Part shown: one piece after another, positions 7,616-15,489 of the stretch
Position numbering within the stretch: position 1 is the first letter of the stretch
Layout of the letters: each line of letters begins with the position of its first letter
Assembly (NCBI GenBank): GCA_963205385.1
Contig: CAUJKE010000240.1
Location: 1-34,901, forward strand
Length of the DNA: 34,901 bases
Origin: Planctomycetota bacterium
Lineage (GTDB): Bacteria; Planctomycetota; Planctomycetia; Pirellulales; Pirellulaceae
Reading direction: 5' to 3'
Made by a program: the position numbers and the translations under genes
The notes under the pieces: model-generated
Told to the model about the DNA's origin: nothing
Databases searched by the model: none
The model's input: the letters and a program-made list of their open reading frames with translations, nothing else

Positions 7616-9400
7616 ATGCGTATGCAAATATCTTGGGGAATCGTCGCTTCCGTGGGCGTGTTGCTGCTCGCTGCGGACGCGACTGCGGATCGCCGGGCGA
7701 ATCTTAGTGCGGCCCGTAGTAACCTCGGCGGCGCTGCCGCGAGCGGAGGCGGTGGCGGAGGCGCCGCGGCAGCACGCGCCAATGTGGGGGCGGCGCGGGG
7801 CAACGTGAACATCAACCGTGGCAATGTCCCCGCCGCACGTCCGAACATCTCGCGCCCCAATACGAGTGCGCCGTCGCTGGGAGGCGGTTCATCGATCAAT
7901 CGCCCATCCGTCAATCGCCCCACGCCAGGCGGCAATATCTCGCGGCCGAGCACAGGCGTCACACGGCCTGGGACTGGGGTGACTCGACCTGGGACTGGGG
8001 TGACTCGACCTGGGACCGGGGTCAATCGGCCCGACGTTGGCAATATCGGCGGCAATCGGCCGGGAACAGGCATCACGCGGCCCAGCCTCCCCGAGAACCG
8101 TCCATCCGGTCGCCCCGACTTCGGGAACATCGGCAGTAACCGTCCCGGCGGCGGAACAAGCATTCCCGATCTCGGTTCGCGCCCTGGCAGTCGCCCGATT
8201 ACACGACCCGATTTTGACGCAGGCAACCGGCCTGAGTTTCAACGCCCGACGACTCTCCCGTCGCGCGACCGTCTGAACGATTTCCTGGACCTTCCGCGGC
8301 CCGATCGAGATCGTCCGAGCTTGGGAGACCGAGAGCGACCTAGCCTTGGTGATCGCGAGCGACCCAGTTTAGGAGATCGACCAGGTCTGGGCGATCGTCC
8401 AAGTCTGCCGGGTCGTCCAGGACTTGGCGATTTACCCAGTTGGGATCGCCCGAGTATTGATCGCCCCGGCATTGACCGCCCTAGTTTCGATCGTCCTAGT
8501 TGGAACGAACGACCGGAGCGGCCGATCATCGGCGGTGGGGACCGGAACGACCAGATTCACAGTCGTCCCCCGTGGGTGAATATCGACCGTGATCGCCTGG
8601 AAAACGTGCATAACCGCTGGGGCAATGCCATTACGCGGCGACCGGACGATTTGCATCGTTGGACGCAGCGCCGCCCAGACCGCGTCGCGCGGTGGCGGAG
8701 TTGGGGCAACAGCGTGCGTTTTCGCTGGCATATCCACGGCCACGGCGTGTTTGGCCCGGTGTGGTGGACAAACCATCATCCGGTCTTCTGTCGCTGGCAT
8801 CACTGGCATCATTGGAATCGGCATCCGTGGAGCTTTTGGTGGCATCGGACGCGCTTCCCCGTGTTGACCAATTGGTTTGTGTGGCGTGGTCCCGGCGTCG
8901 TCTGGTCGCAGCCGATTTTTTACGACTTCGGCCCCGGCGGCAACGTGAACTTCATTGACAATCGCGTCTTCATCAGCGGCGCGGATGTCGGCTCGGTTGA
9001 AGAGTTTGCGCAAAGCGCCGCCGAACTAGCCACCGTACCTCCCCCTTACGACGAAGAGGAACTCGACGAGACCGAGTGGATGCCGCTGGGAACCTTCGCC
9101 GTCTCCACGAGCGAAGACGAAGGTGAACCGACGCGCTACGTGCAACTCGCGGTAAGCCAACAGGGAATCATCAGCGGCACCTATTTCAATTCGCAGACCG
9201 AGGTTTCGCAAACTGTTCTCGGGCAAGTCGACCACGACACGCAGCGCGTCGCCATGCGGTTAGGCGAAGACGACAATCTGGTGATTGAGACAGGCATCTA
9301 TAACCTCACGCTCGACGAAGCGCCGGTGCTTGTGCATTTTGGCGCCGAACGATCTGAATTCTTTCTGCTCGTCCGCATGGACGAACCCGAGGAAGAATAG
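7616..9400 (+). CDS. Secreted Arg/Pro/Gly-rich repeat protein with Trp/His-rich core
   Basis: A 594-residue exported protein with a signal peptide (residues 1-24, ending ADATA) and AAGGA spaced about 9 bases from the ATG. Residues 25-100 are Ala/Gly/Asn-rich, with a Gly run; 100-225 consist of NRPG/TRPGTG-type repeats; 230-296 of DRPSLG-type repeats. A basic, Trp- and His-rich globular-looking core follows (about 335-430: RWRSWGNSVRFRWHIHGHG, RWHHWHHWNRHPWSFWW), then an acidic C-terminal domain (about 445-594) with GGNVNFIDNRVFI and a beta-rich segment. Planctomycete relatives have been labelled mu-protocadherin-like cell-surface proteins; that name reflects low complexity and is no evidence of function. 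A cell-envelope or matrix role is inferred. The repeats are in frame and maintained, so the gene is probably expressed. Confidence 0.72.
   Translation: MRMQISWGIVASVGVLLLAADATADRRANLSAARSNLGGAAASGGGGGGAAAARANVGAARGNVNINRGNVPAARPNISRPNTSAPSLGGGSSINRPSVNRPTPGGNISRPSTGVTRPGTGVTRPGTGVTRPGTGVNRPDVGNIGGNRPGTGITRPSLPENRPSGRPDFGNIGSNRPGGGTSIPDLGSRPGSRPITRPDFDAGNRPEFQRPTTLPSRDRLNDFLDLPRPDRDRPSLGDRERPSLGDRERPSLGDRPGLGDRPSLPGRPGLGDLPSWDRPSIDRPGIDRPSFDRPSWNERPERPIIGGGDRNDQIHSRPPWVNIDRDRLENVHNRWGNAITRRPDDLHRWTQRRPDRVARWRSWGNSVRFRWHIHGHGVFGPVWWTNHHPVFCRWHHWHHWNRHPWSFWWHRTRFPVLTNWFVWRGPGVVWSQPIFYDFGPGGNVNFIDNRVFISGADVGSVEEFAQSAAELATVPPPYDEEELDETEWMPLGTFAVSTSEDEGEPTRYVQLAVSQQGIISGTYFNSQTEVSQTVLGQVDHDTQRVAMRLGEDDNLVIETGIYNLTLDEAPVLVHFGAERSEFFLLVRMDEPEEE
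7958..8020 (+). repeat. Three tandem 21-bp units encoding VTRPGTG
   Basis: Three consecutive 21-base units (7958-7978, 7979-7999, 8000-8020) each encode VTRPGTG. Units two and three differ at a single base, and unit one at a few more, so the expansion is recent at DNA level. A degenerate fourth unit follows at 8021. Confidence 0.85.
8309..8503 (+). repeat. Degenerate DRPSLG-type protein repeat
   Basis: About ten units of five to eight residues built on D-R-(E-R)-P-S/G-L/I/F. Synonymous codons differ between units (agcttggga, agccttggt, agttta gga), so these are older than the 21-base units and appear kept for protein sequence rather than copied recently. Confidence 0.7.
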
Positions 9401-9648
9401 TCGCGACTGGTGAGCGTTCCGGCGACGAACCGCTCGTTGCCGTTTTTTAATAATCCCAAGACAGCGTCCGGAGTCAATGCAGCCTGTTCCTCTTGGGTCA
9501 AGACACGCTCCCGGCGAGGCGTTGCCGGGGCTTGCGCGTGTGATTCTTGCTTTGCCGATGTTTCGAGCGATCGCTATGGCGCATACTCGCTTGCAAGCAG
9601 TGCTAGCGCGCCAATCAACAACACCATTTTCTGAGGAAACTTCACCAT
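9397..9648 (-). pseudogene. Broken exported beta-carbonic anhydrase, N-terminal remnant
   Basis: On the minus strand, ATG 9648 opens a signal-peptide-like segment (MVKFPQKMVLLIGALALLAS) that hits TAG at 9576-9574. In the same frame the sequence continues through a Gln/Ala/Pro linker into TPDAVLGLLKNGNERFVAG and TSRDY, the conserved opening of bacterial beta-carbonic anhydrases (the helix before the zinc-binding CxDSR motif). Homology stops at codon 9399-9397, exactly at the stop codon of the convergent repeat-protein gene; the zinc-binding Cys, His and Cys residues and the rest of the enzyme are missing. So this is the first quarter of a periplasmic carbonic anhydrase with a nonsense mutation and a 3' deletion. 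The match is by recognised motif, not alignment, but the wording is distinctive. Confidence 0.72.
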
Positions 9649-10004
9649 CGTCTTTATCTCCACGGCACTATTTAATGCGAAATGCACCTCAAACTTACGC
9701 CAAATGAAGATAACCCACAATGCGCAGGGTGGAGACAATTTCTATTTTCACGGCAAACTAGTGGGCGAGATAGTTAACTTGATACCCAGTCCCCGCACAC
9801 GATTTGCCTCGACGCCAAGATTGCATTCATTCGCGGCCGAGGTCGTCGAGAGTTCGGTTACATTTCGTTTGCAACGCTGACTGCCGATGGGCTGGCGAAT
9901 ACCATCGGGAATTGTTAGTTGCTGGAGGACATGCTCGGCTTGTTGGGATGCGTGATCGAGCGGTATGATGTTGGCCAAACGTATCCCCTCAAGGTTTACA
10001 TAAT
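9649..10004. other. Intergenic region with no recognised gene
   Basis: 356 bases upstream of the first AbgT gene. A 76-codon frame on the minus strand (9748-9978) and short frames on + have no recognisable domain, start signal or typical codon use. The region may contain further decayed sequence linked to the carbonic anhydrase remnant and the promoter of the AbgT operon, but no clear -35/-10 pair was seen. Confidence 0.45.
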
Positions 10005-11543
10005 ATGCCTCCGCCTGGCGAAGATCCGAAGACTTTCTTTCAACGAGTCCTGGACGGCATCGAATATGTAGGCAACAAAGTGCCCCATCCGGCGGTTTTG
10101 TTCCTATCGCTGATCGTCATTCTGGTGATCCTTTCGCAGTTGTTTCAATGGCTGGGGACCAGCGTTGTTTATCAGCGCATCAATCCCGAGACGCATGAAA
10201 TCGAGGAAGCGACGACGGCCGTGCGAAGTCTGTTGTCGGCGGAGGGAATTCGCTTCGTTTTCACGTCGGTGGTCGCCAACTTCATCAACTTCGGGCCAGT
10301 CGGCATTATCATGGTGGCGATGATTGGCGTGGGGCTCGCGGAACGCTCCGGTTTGATCGGGGCGATCATCCGCAAGATTGTCCTCGTCGCGCCGCCACAA
10401 ACCATGACCGCGATTTTGGTCACGATTGGCGTGCTTTCGAGCATCGCCAGCGATGCAGGTTATCTGGTGCTCATTCCGTTGGGAGCGGTCGCGTTTCATA
10501 GCTTGGGGCGGCATCCGCTCGCGGGGATGTCCGCCGCGTTTGCCGGCGTGGCGGCCGCGTTTGGCGCGAACTTTCTCGTCAAGCCGATCGATGGCATTCT
10601 GGCGGAAATGACCAACGACGCCATCCACATCGTCGATCCAGCCGGCTCGATCACGCTCACCGCAAACTTCTATTTCGGCATCGCGTCGAGTTTGCTCTTG
10701 ATTGTCGTCTGCACTTTGATCAACGATCGTGTTGTTGAACCGCGACTAGGGAAGTATGACGGCGATGCGCCCATCCCTGACAATAAAGGGCTGTCGGCCG
10801 AAGAGTCTCGCGGACTCCTCTTCGCGTTCTTCGCGTTTCTTGGGTTCATGGCGGTCATTCTAGCGCTGACGCTCCCCAGCGGCGCGCCGCTGCGAAATCC
10901 AGAGACCGGCGACATCATTGGCGATTCTCCGTTTATGGCGAGCCTGGTGTTTCTGATTATGCTCGTGTTTTTGGTCATGGGGATCGCCTATGGGATCGGT
11001 GCGAAGACGATGCAATCGACCGACAGCATGATCAACGCAATTACCGAAACATTCGCCGACCTGGCGGGGCTGCTCTTTCTGTTTTTCGTGATTGGGCAAT
11101 TCGTCGCCTATTTCACATTCACCAACTTAGGCACAGTCTTGGCTGTGAATTTAGCGAACGCTCTCAAAGAGGCGGACCTCAATAGCGTTACGCTCCTGCT
11201 GGCGTTTATCGTGATCGGCCTGTTCTTGAGTATCCCGGTCCCCAACATTCTGCCGAAGTGGGCGATCATGGCGCCGGTGTTCATTCCCCTGTTCATGAAG
11301 TTAGGGGTCGATCCCGAGGTGGTGCTCGCCGCCTATCGCGTGAGCGACTCGCCGCCGAACGTTATCAACCCCCTGTTGCCGCACTTCGCCTTGGTGGTAG
11401 GCTTTGCACGACGGTGGCAACAAGACGCAGGCGTGGGGACGGTCGTGGCGATGATGCTCCCTTATTCCGCCGCGACGATGATTTCCTGGATGCTCCTCTT
11501 TTTCGCGTGGTACTTGTTGGGAATGCCTTTTGGGCCGTCGTGA
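10005..11543 (+). CDS. AbgT family transporter (first copy)
   Basis: A 512-residue inner-membrane transporter of the AbgT family, named for E. coli p-aminobenzoyl-glutamate uptake; other members export sulfonamides. Family features include the N-terminal GNKVPHPAVLFL, RSLLSAEGIRF (about 66-76), SDAGYLVLIPLGAVAFHSLGRHP (about 148-172), KWAIMAPVFIPLF (about 418-430) and AYRVSDSPPN (about 443-452). Trp, Arg and Asp residues important in MtrF/YdaH-type proteins appear retained in the last two motifs, whereas the Thr of the GDSxTN motif is Pro. Ten or so membrane segments are expected. It heads a + strand operon with DUF502 (67-base gap) and ThrE genes. A paralogue lies at 16745-18382. Substrate unknown; acyl-glutamate, peptide or drug are all possible. 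Confidence 0.9.
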   Translation: MPPPGEDPKTFFQRVLDGIEYVGNKVPHPAVLFLSLIVILVILSQLFQWLGTSVVYQRINPETHEIEEATTAVRSLLSAEGIRFVFTSVVANFINFGPVGIIMVAMIGVGLAERSGLIGAIIRKIVLVAPPQTMTAILVTIGVLSSIASDAGYLVLIPLGAVAFHSLGRHPLAGMSAAFAGVAAAFGANFLVKPIDGILAEMTNDAIHIVDPAGSITLTANFYFGIASSLLLIVVCTLINDRVVEPRLGKYDGDAPIPDNKGLSAEESRGLLFAFFAFLGFMAVILALTLPSGAPLRNPETGDIIGDSPFMASLVFLIMLVFLVMGIAYGIGAKTMQSTDSMINAITETFADLAGLLFLFFVIGQFVAYFTFTNLGTVLAVNLANALKEADLNSVTLLLAFIVIGLFLSIPVPNILPKWAIMAPVFIPLFMKLGVDPEVVLAAYRVSDSPPNVINPLLPHFALVVGFARRWQQDAGVGTVVAMMLPYSAATMISWMLLFFAWYLLGMPFGPS

Positions 11544-11610
11544 CGTACAGTATGTGGATTCCGAGACGAATAGCTTCGACGAAGACTGGCCAATTCACAG
11601 GGAATGACCT

Positions 11611-12333
11611 ATGGCGAATGCCAGGCCTGGATTATTCGAGTGGTTCACCCGCATCTTCATCACCGGCGTACTCGCGCTGTTGCCTTTGGCGCTGACGCTG
11701 TATGTGCTCGGTTGGGTTGTGGGGATTTTGCACGATTTGGCCGGCCCCGGCAGTAGCATCGGCCGATTGCTGACGTCCGCGGGCCTGTCGCTCGTGGCGT
11801 GCGAAATCACTGCCTATGTTCTGGGATTTCTAGGCGCGGCAGCGCTAGTGTTTGGTTTGGGGCTCCTCGGCGAATGGGGCCTGTTTCGTAGTTGGCGAGA
11901 GTTGCTCGACCGGCTCCTTCGCCGCGTGCCGATGTTTGGCACGCTGTACGAAGCCGCGAAACAGCTCACCAGTCTTTTTCATCGCAAGCCCGACGCCATG
12001 CAGAGCATGATTCCGGTGATGTGTTATTTCGGCGGGGACCGCTCAGTGGGCACGCCGGCCTTGATGCCCACGCCGGAGCTGGTGCGCATGGGCGAAGTCG
12101 ATTACCACCTGGTGATCCTGCCGACGGCCCCCGTTCCGTTTGGAGGCGCGCTCTTATGCGTGAAAGCCGATTGGATCGAGCCGGCCGGGTGCAGCTTGGA
12201 AGAACTGGTCAGCATCTATGTCTCGATGGGGGTAACGGCGCCCAGCAGTTTGGGACATGGCAGGGGCGACGGGCCGGCGAAATCGCCGGACGACTCCACC
12301 GGTAGCAGCGACGCCGGGAAGAAAACGCCATGA
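11611..12333 (+). CDS. DUF502 family membrane protein
   Basis: A 240-residue DUF502 (COG2928) protein. It starts with the amphipathic FEWFTRIFITGVLALLPLALT (one membrane helix, about residues 13-35), has a second hydrophobic region (about 55-90), and carries the family signature PMFGTLYEAAKQLTSLF (about 111-127) and the beta-rich soluble part with PTPELVRMGEV and VILPTAPVPFGGALLCV. The C-terminal 40 residues are a disordered Gly/Ser/Asp tail. Function is unknown for the family, though plant and bacterial members are membrane-associated. It is 67 bases after AbgT and 38 before the ThrE gene, so an operon is likely. Confidence 0.85.
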   Translation: MANARPGLFEWFTRIFITGVLALLPLALTLYVLGWVVGILHDLAGPGSSIGRLLTSAGLSLVACEITAYVLGFLGAAALVFGLGLLGEWGLFRSWRELLDRLLRRVPMFGTLYEAAKQLTSLFHRKPDAMQSMIPVMCYFGGDRSVGTPALMPTPELVRMGEVDYHLVILPTAPVPFGGALLCVKADWIEPAGCSLEELVSIYVSMGVTAPSSLGHGRGDGPAKSPDDSTGSSDAGKKTP

Positions 12334-12371
12334 TCGCGCAGCCACAGTTTCTTTAACGATAGACCTCGCCG

Positions 12372-13670
12372 ATGTCTTCCTCACCACCGCCTGCTCCGGA
12401 AACAGATTCCTTGCTGGAGTTCATCATCCAGTTGGGGCAGGCGTATCTAGCCAGTGGCGAACAAACGGCCGAAGTGGAGTCGATCCTGCGGCGCGTCGCG
12501 GTGGCATATGGCGCACGACGTGCGCGGGTGGTGGCATTTCCCACAGCCATCTTCTTGAGCCTGCACGACAAATTTGAAGAGCACGTCACGCTGGCCGAGG
12601 GGCTCACAATCAGCCTGAGATTGGATCAGATCGGCGACATCTATCATCTAGGCGACACAGCGCAGCGCGGCGAAATCACACCTCAAGCCGGGCTCGCCAG
12701 GATATCCGAGATTCTGAGAACGCCTGCCCGATTTGGCCTGGCAGGCGCGATCGGCGGGCACGCCATCCTATCACTGGGGCTGGCAATGGTCATCAGGCCC
12801 ACCTTGGCGAATCTGATCATGGCGAGCATGCTTGGCGCCCTCGTCGGCGCGCTGAAGTTGTTGAACCGCAATCGCCCATTGCTCTCGGTGCAAATGCCTG
12901 TGTTCGCGGCGATGCTGGTTTCGGCCATCGTTTTTTTAGCCTCTAAATGGTTTCCGGTCGATCCACTTTATGCGTTGATTCCGCCCCTGGTCACATTTCT
13001 TCCCGGCGGTCGGCTCTCGCTGGGAATGGTTGAGTTAGCCTATGGAGACATGGTGAGCGGCGCGAGCCGGCTCATTACGGGATTTGTGCAACTCCTGTTG
13101 CTCGCAACCGGACTTGCCGCCGGCGCCACGCTCGTCGGTTACAGTCCGGAGAACCTGGTCGATTACACGAGCGAGGCCATCACACCTTCGCAAACATTCG
13201 GAGCGAACTGGCTGGGAGTCATGCTGTTTGCGTTCGGCGTCTTCATTCATTATTCGGCGCCGCGCAAATCGCTCTTGTGGATGCAAGTCGTCGTGTTAAC
13301 GGCCTTTGTGACCCAGCAAATCTCGGCGCAATTCGTCGGCACTACCGCCAGCGGCTTCTTTGGCATGTTGGCGGTTACACCCCTGAGCTACTTTATTCAA
13401 GCCAGATTCAAAGGCCCGCCGGCGATGGTGACATTCTTGCCTGGCTTTTGGGTGCTCGTGCCTGGCGTGTTGAGCCTCGTAGGTGTGAAGTACATGTTCA
13501 GCGATCGCGAGGCCGGAATAGACGGGATGATCACCGCGCTCTTTGCGATCGTCTCCATCGCGCTGGGTACGCTGATTGGCGCATCGATCTACAAAGGCCT
13601 GGTCGACTCCGCGAAGTGGCGGCAAAACCAACTGCGGCGCTTAAGCAGACTGCTGGGGCGAAAACCGTAA
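12372..13670 (+). CDS. ThrE-type threonine/serine exporter, fused two-part form
   Basis: A 432-residue membrane protein of the ThrE family. The N-terminal domain (about 15-125) is the soluble DUF1212 part (QLGQAYLASGEQTAEVESIL, RVVAFPTAIFLSL), followed by about five membrane helices, then the DUF3815-like part with five more (from about residue 275: TFGANWLGVMLFAFG through FLPGFWVLVPGVLSLVGVKY). In many bacteria these two halves are separate proteins; here they are fused as in Corynebacterium ThrE. The expected role is proton-driven export of threonine, serine or related small molecules. It is the last gene of the AbgT-DUF502-ThrE operon and its stop codon lies inside the hairpin at 13655-13687. 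Confidence 0.87.
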   Translation: MSSSPPPAPETDSLLEFIIQLGQAYLASGEQTAEVESILRRVAVAYGARRARVVAFPTAIFLSLHDKFEEHVTLAEGLTISLRLDQIGDIYHLGDTAQRGEITPQAGLARISEILRTPARFGLAGAIGGHAILSLGLAMVIRPTLANLIMASMLGALVGALKLLNRNRPLLSVQMPVFAAMLVSAIVFLASKWFPVDPLYALIPPLVTFLPGGRLSLGMVELAYGDMVSGASRLITGFVQLLLLATGLAAGATLVGYSPENLVDYTSEAITPSQTFGANWLGVMLFAFGVFIHYSAPRKSLLWMQVVVLTAFVTQQISAQFVGTTASGFFGMLAVTPLSYFIQARFKGPPAMVTFLPGFWVLVPGVLSLVGVKYMFSDREAGIDGMITALFAIVSIALGTLIGASIYKGLVDSAKWRQNQLRRLSRLLGRKP

Positions 13671-13687
13671 TCGCGGTATTTCGCCCC
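13655..13687. terminator. Hairpin between convergent genes
   Basis: GGGGCGAAA-ACCG pairs with CGGT-A-TTTCGCCCC across the 6-base loop TAATCG, a 13-bp stem with one bulged base. It spans the ThrE stop codon and ends 15 bases before the end of the convergent baeRF gene, the right place for a bidirectional terminator. No T-tract follows on either strand, so it may instead be an mRNA 3' stabilising structure. Confidence 0.6.
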
Positions 13688-13701
13688 GCCAGTTGTCAAC
13701 T

Positions 13702-14784
13702 TCAATTCTTGCGCGCGATGCCTGCGATCCGCTGATGCGCTTCGAGGTCGCCCGCGGGATAGTAGTGAACTTCGCCGCCAGAGAGCATCACCATCTCGAT
13801 GACTTCGTCCACGGCGTCGTCTAAACTGTTCGCCCCTTTACCGGTATGCGGCAACAGCAGCTTGCCGTCGGGGCTGAGATCGGCGGGATACGAAAAGTCC
13901 TTTTCGACAAACAGCATGCGGCAGTCGCCGCGCTCGGCGAGTCGCCACACTTGATCGATTCCCGACGAGTGCCGGTGAGCGCTCACGGCATCGTCGAGGG
14001 TGATGAGGGCCTCTGCCCGCACGCGCGTGGCACCGACTTCGAAGACCGGCCACACCCACTTGCCCAACTCGCTGGGGGATGTTTGGTCATAATTTCCGGA
14101 GAGCATGCCGAAAATGACATCCGTGTGCCTGGTGACTTCGCGAAAAAACGCCAGGTTGCGTTCCACTCCGGCAAGAATCAGCGGGCGAGGATCGGCTTTT
14201 TGAATCACTGCTAATGCGTCGTCAACTTGCTTGAAAAATTTGCGGTGATCGTCCTCGCGGGCGTCGGACCGCACCATCACCTGGCGGCGTGATAGTTTTT
14301 TTCCCGAGCCGGCGCGATATGCCATGGGAAACGGCTCCTGCAGATGCTCCTCAAGCACCATCGTCCAGGCGTCAAACAGCCGCACTTCATGACTGAGCGC
14401 TAACACGCGATACGGCTTCGCCCGGTTATAGGCGTACACGAGATCGCGCGTCGCGAAGGTTTCATCAATGATGGCCCGCGGCTTGACCTTGAACGGCAGC
14501 GTCATGATCGACGCATGGTCCTTGCTGACAAACAGCGCGAGTCCTTCCAGTGAATGCTCCCAGTCCACCTGCTTGACGAGTTGTTGCAATTGTTTGACGA
14601 CTGGCGCCGCCTCGCGCTTGCTGAACTCGCCATGCAACCGCTCAATCGCCTTGCGCACCAGGTTGTCGACCTTGATCGGATCCTTGCGGTTCGCAGGCAC
14701 CGTGCGATGCGTCGGGGCCAGAATGGAAATGGAGGGATAATCCCGATGTTTTTGCAGGGCGCGGATATCGGCTGAGGAAATCAT
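13702..14784 (-). CDS. Bacterial eRF1-like (baeRF) family protein
   Basis: A 360-residue protein recognised as a member of the bacterial archaeo-eukaryotic release factor-like group. It opens with ADIRALQKHRDYPSISILAP, a typical opening in this group, followed by NLVRKAIERL (about 43-52) and GLALFVSKDH. The C-terminal part, with EVIEMVMLSGGEVHYYP near residues 330-345, matches the eRF1 domain-3-like fold. These proteins are proposed to act on ribosomes or RNA under stress, but their roles are not established. The start at 14784 lacks a good RBS. The gene is downstream of DUF1269, from which it is separated by a strong hairpin, so it may have its own promoter. The exact baeRF subfamily could not be settled by eye. 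Confidence 0.7.
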   Translation of the reverse strand: MISSADIRALQKHRDYPSISILAPTHRTVPANRKDPIKVDNLVRKAIERLHGEFSKREAAPVVKQLQQLVKQVDWEHSLEGLALFVSKDHASIMTLPFKVKPRAIIDETFATRDLVYAYNRAKPYRVLALSHEVRLFDAWTMVLEEHLQEPFPMAYRAGSGKKLSRRQVMVRSDAREDDHRKFFKQVDDALAVIQKADPRPLILAGVERNLAFFREVTRHTDVIFGMLSGNYDQTSPSELGKWVWPVFEVGATRVRAEALITLDDAVSAHRHSSGIDQVWRLAERGDCRMLFVEKDFSYPADLSPDGKLLLPHTGKGANSLDDAVDEVIEMVMLSGGEVHYYPAGDLEAHQRIAGIARKN

Positions 14785-14849
14785 GGCAACGTTCTCGCGG
14801 TAAGGCTAATCCAAAGAAGCGGTGATATTTACGAGCACTCGGCGGACGT

Positions 14850-14876
14850 CGCCAGCCGCGAAATTCGCGGCTGGCG
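14850..14876. terminator. Perfect 12-bp hairpin after the DUF1269 gene
   Basis: CGCCAGCCGCGA and TCGCGGCTGGCG form a perfect 12-bp stem with a 3-base AAT loop; four further pairs (GGAC/GTCC) extend it past a bulge. It lies 14 bases downstream of the DUF1269 stop on the minus strand. No T-run follows, so it is a factor-assisted terminator, a 3' stabiliser, or a dispersed REP-like element; which of these cannot be told from one copy. Confidence 0.6.
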
Positions 14877-14890
14877 TCCGATCCACGATT

Positions 14891-15406
14891 TCAATTCGTA
14901 GGCGATGCCGTGGCGTGCTGCCGGGCAGTTGCCAAGGCGTTGCTGAGCTTGGTTTCGTCCTCGTGCGAGAGGTTGGTTTTGATCAGCGTGCCGCCGAATT
15001 GCTTCAACTCCTCAACGACTTTGTCTTCCGTCATGCTGCGAATGAGCACGCACAAAGCGGCGGAGCCAGGCTTGATGGTCTCCGCCATTTTCTTCATGAA
15101 CCCGTCATCGATGCCGACGTCGCTCAGTGCGCCGGAAATCGCGCCGGCGGCGGCGCCAATCGCCAGGCCAAATAGCGGATTAAGAAACAGCACACCGACC
15201 AGCGTTCCCCAAAAGCCGCCGCTGAGAGCGCCCGCGGCGGTCAGGTTGTACATCTGGCGCAGGCGTACTTTGCCGTTTTCGTCGCGGACCACGACCACCG
15301 CATCGGCGACGTCGATCAAATAGTCCTTTTGCATCTTGAGCAGCGCCAGCCGCACTTCTTCCGCCTTTACTTCGCTCTCATAGTCGATCACTACTAAAGT
15401 TGCCAT
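14891..15406 (-). CDS. DUF1269 family protein with glycine-zipper region
   Basis: A 171-residue DUF1269 protein. It starts MATLVVIDYESEVKAEEVR, has an oligomeric beta-alpha start with KMQKDYLIDVADAVVVVRDENGK-type sequence (about 26-50), a Gly/Ala-rich hydrophobic hairpin (about 60-95: GALSGGFWGTLVGVLF and LAIGAAAGAISGAL) and a second soluble part ending before an Ala/Thr tail. The hydrophobic part suggests membrane association. Function unknown; members are often near stress genes. ATG 15406 is preferred to 15454 because the family begins at MATLVV; an AGGA lies about 9 bases upstream. It stands 83 bases after the M20 peptidase. Confidence 0.83.
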   Translation of the reverse strand: MATLVVIDYESEVKAEEVRLALLKMQKDYLIDVADAVVVVRDENGKVRLRQMYNLTAAGALSGGFWGTLVGVLFLNPLFGLAIGAAAGAISGALSDVGIDDGFMKKMAETIKPGSAALCVLIRSMTEDKVVEELKQFGGTLIKTNLSHEDETKLSNALATARQHATASPTN

Positions 15407-15489
15407 CGTACTGTTCCTGGAAAAATGAGTATTGGAAATCCGACGTTTTTGCAAATTAAAACGAGCTACCGATCATTGTACCAGCGCGG

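Noticed and set aside
7958..8020. Possible CRISPR-like array
   Set aside because: The repeats are contiguous 21-base coding units with no spacers.
8432..9013. 193-codon minus-strand frame opposite the repeat protein
   Set aside because: Antisense shadow of repetitive, GC-rich coding sequence with no domain; the + strand has the signal peptide and conserved core.
9748..9978. 76-codon frame on the minus strand in the gap before the first AbgT gene
   Set aside because: No recognisable domain, signal, RBS or planctomycete-like codon use; the same stretch is open in other frames.
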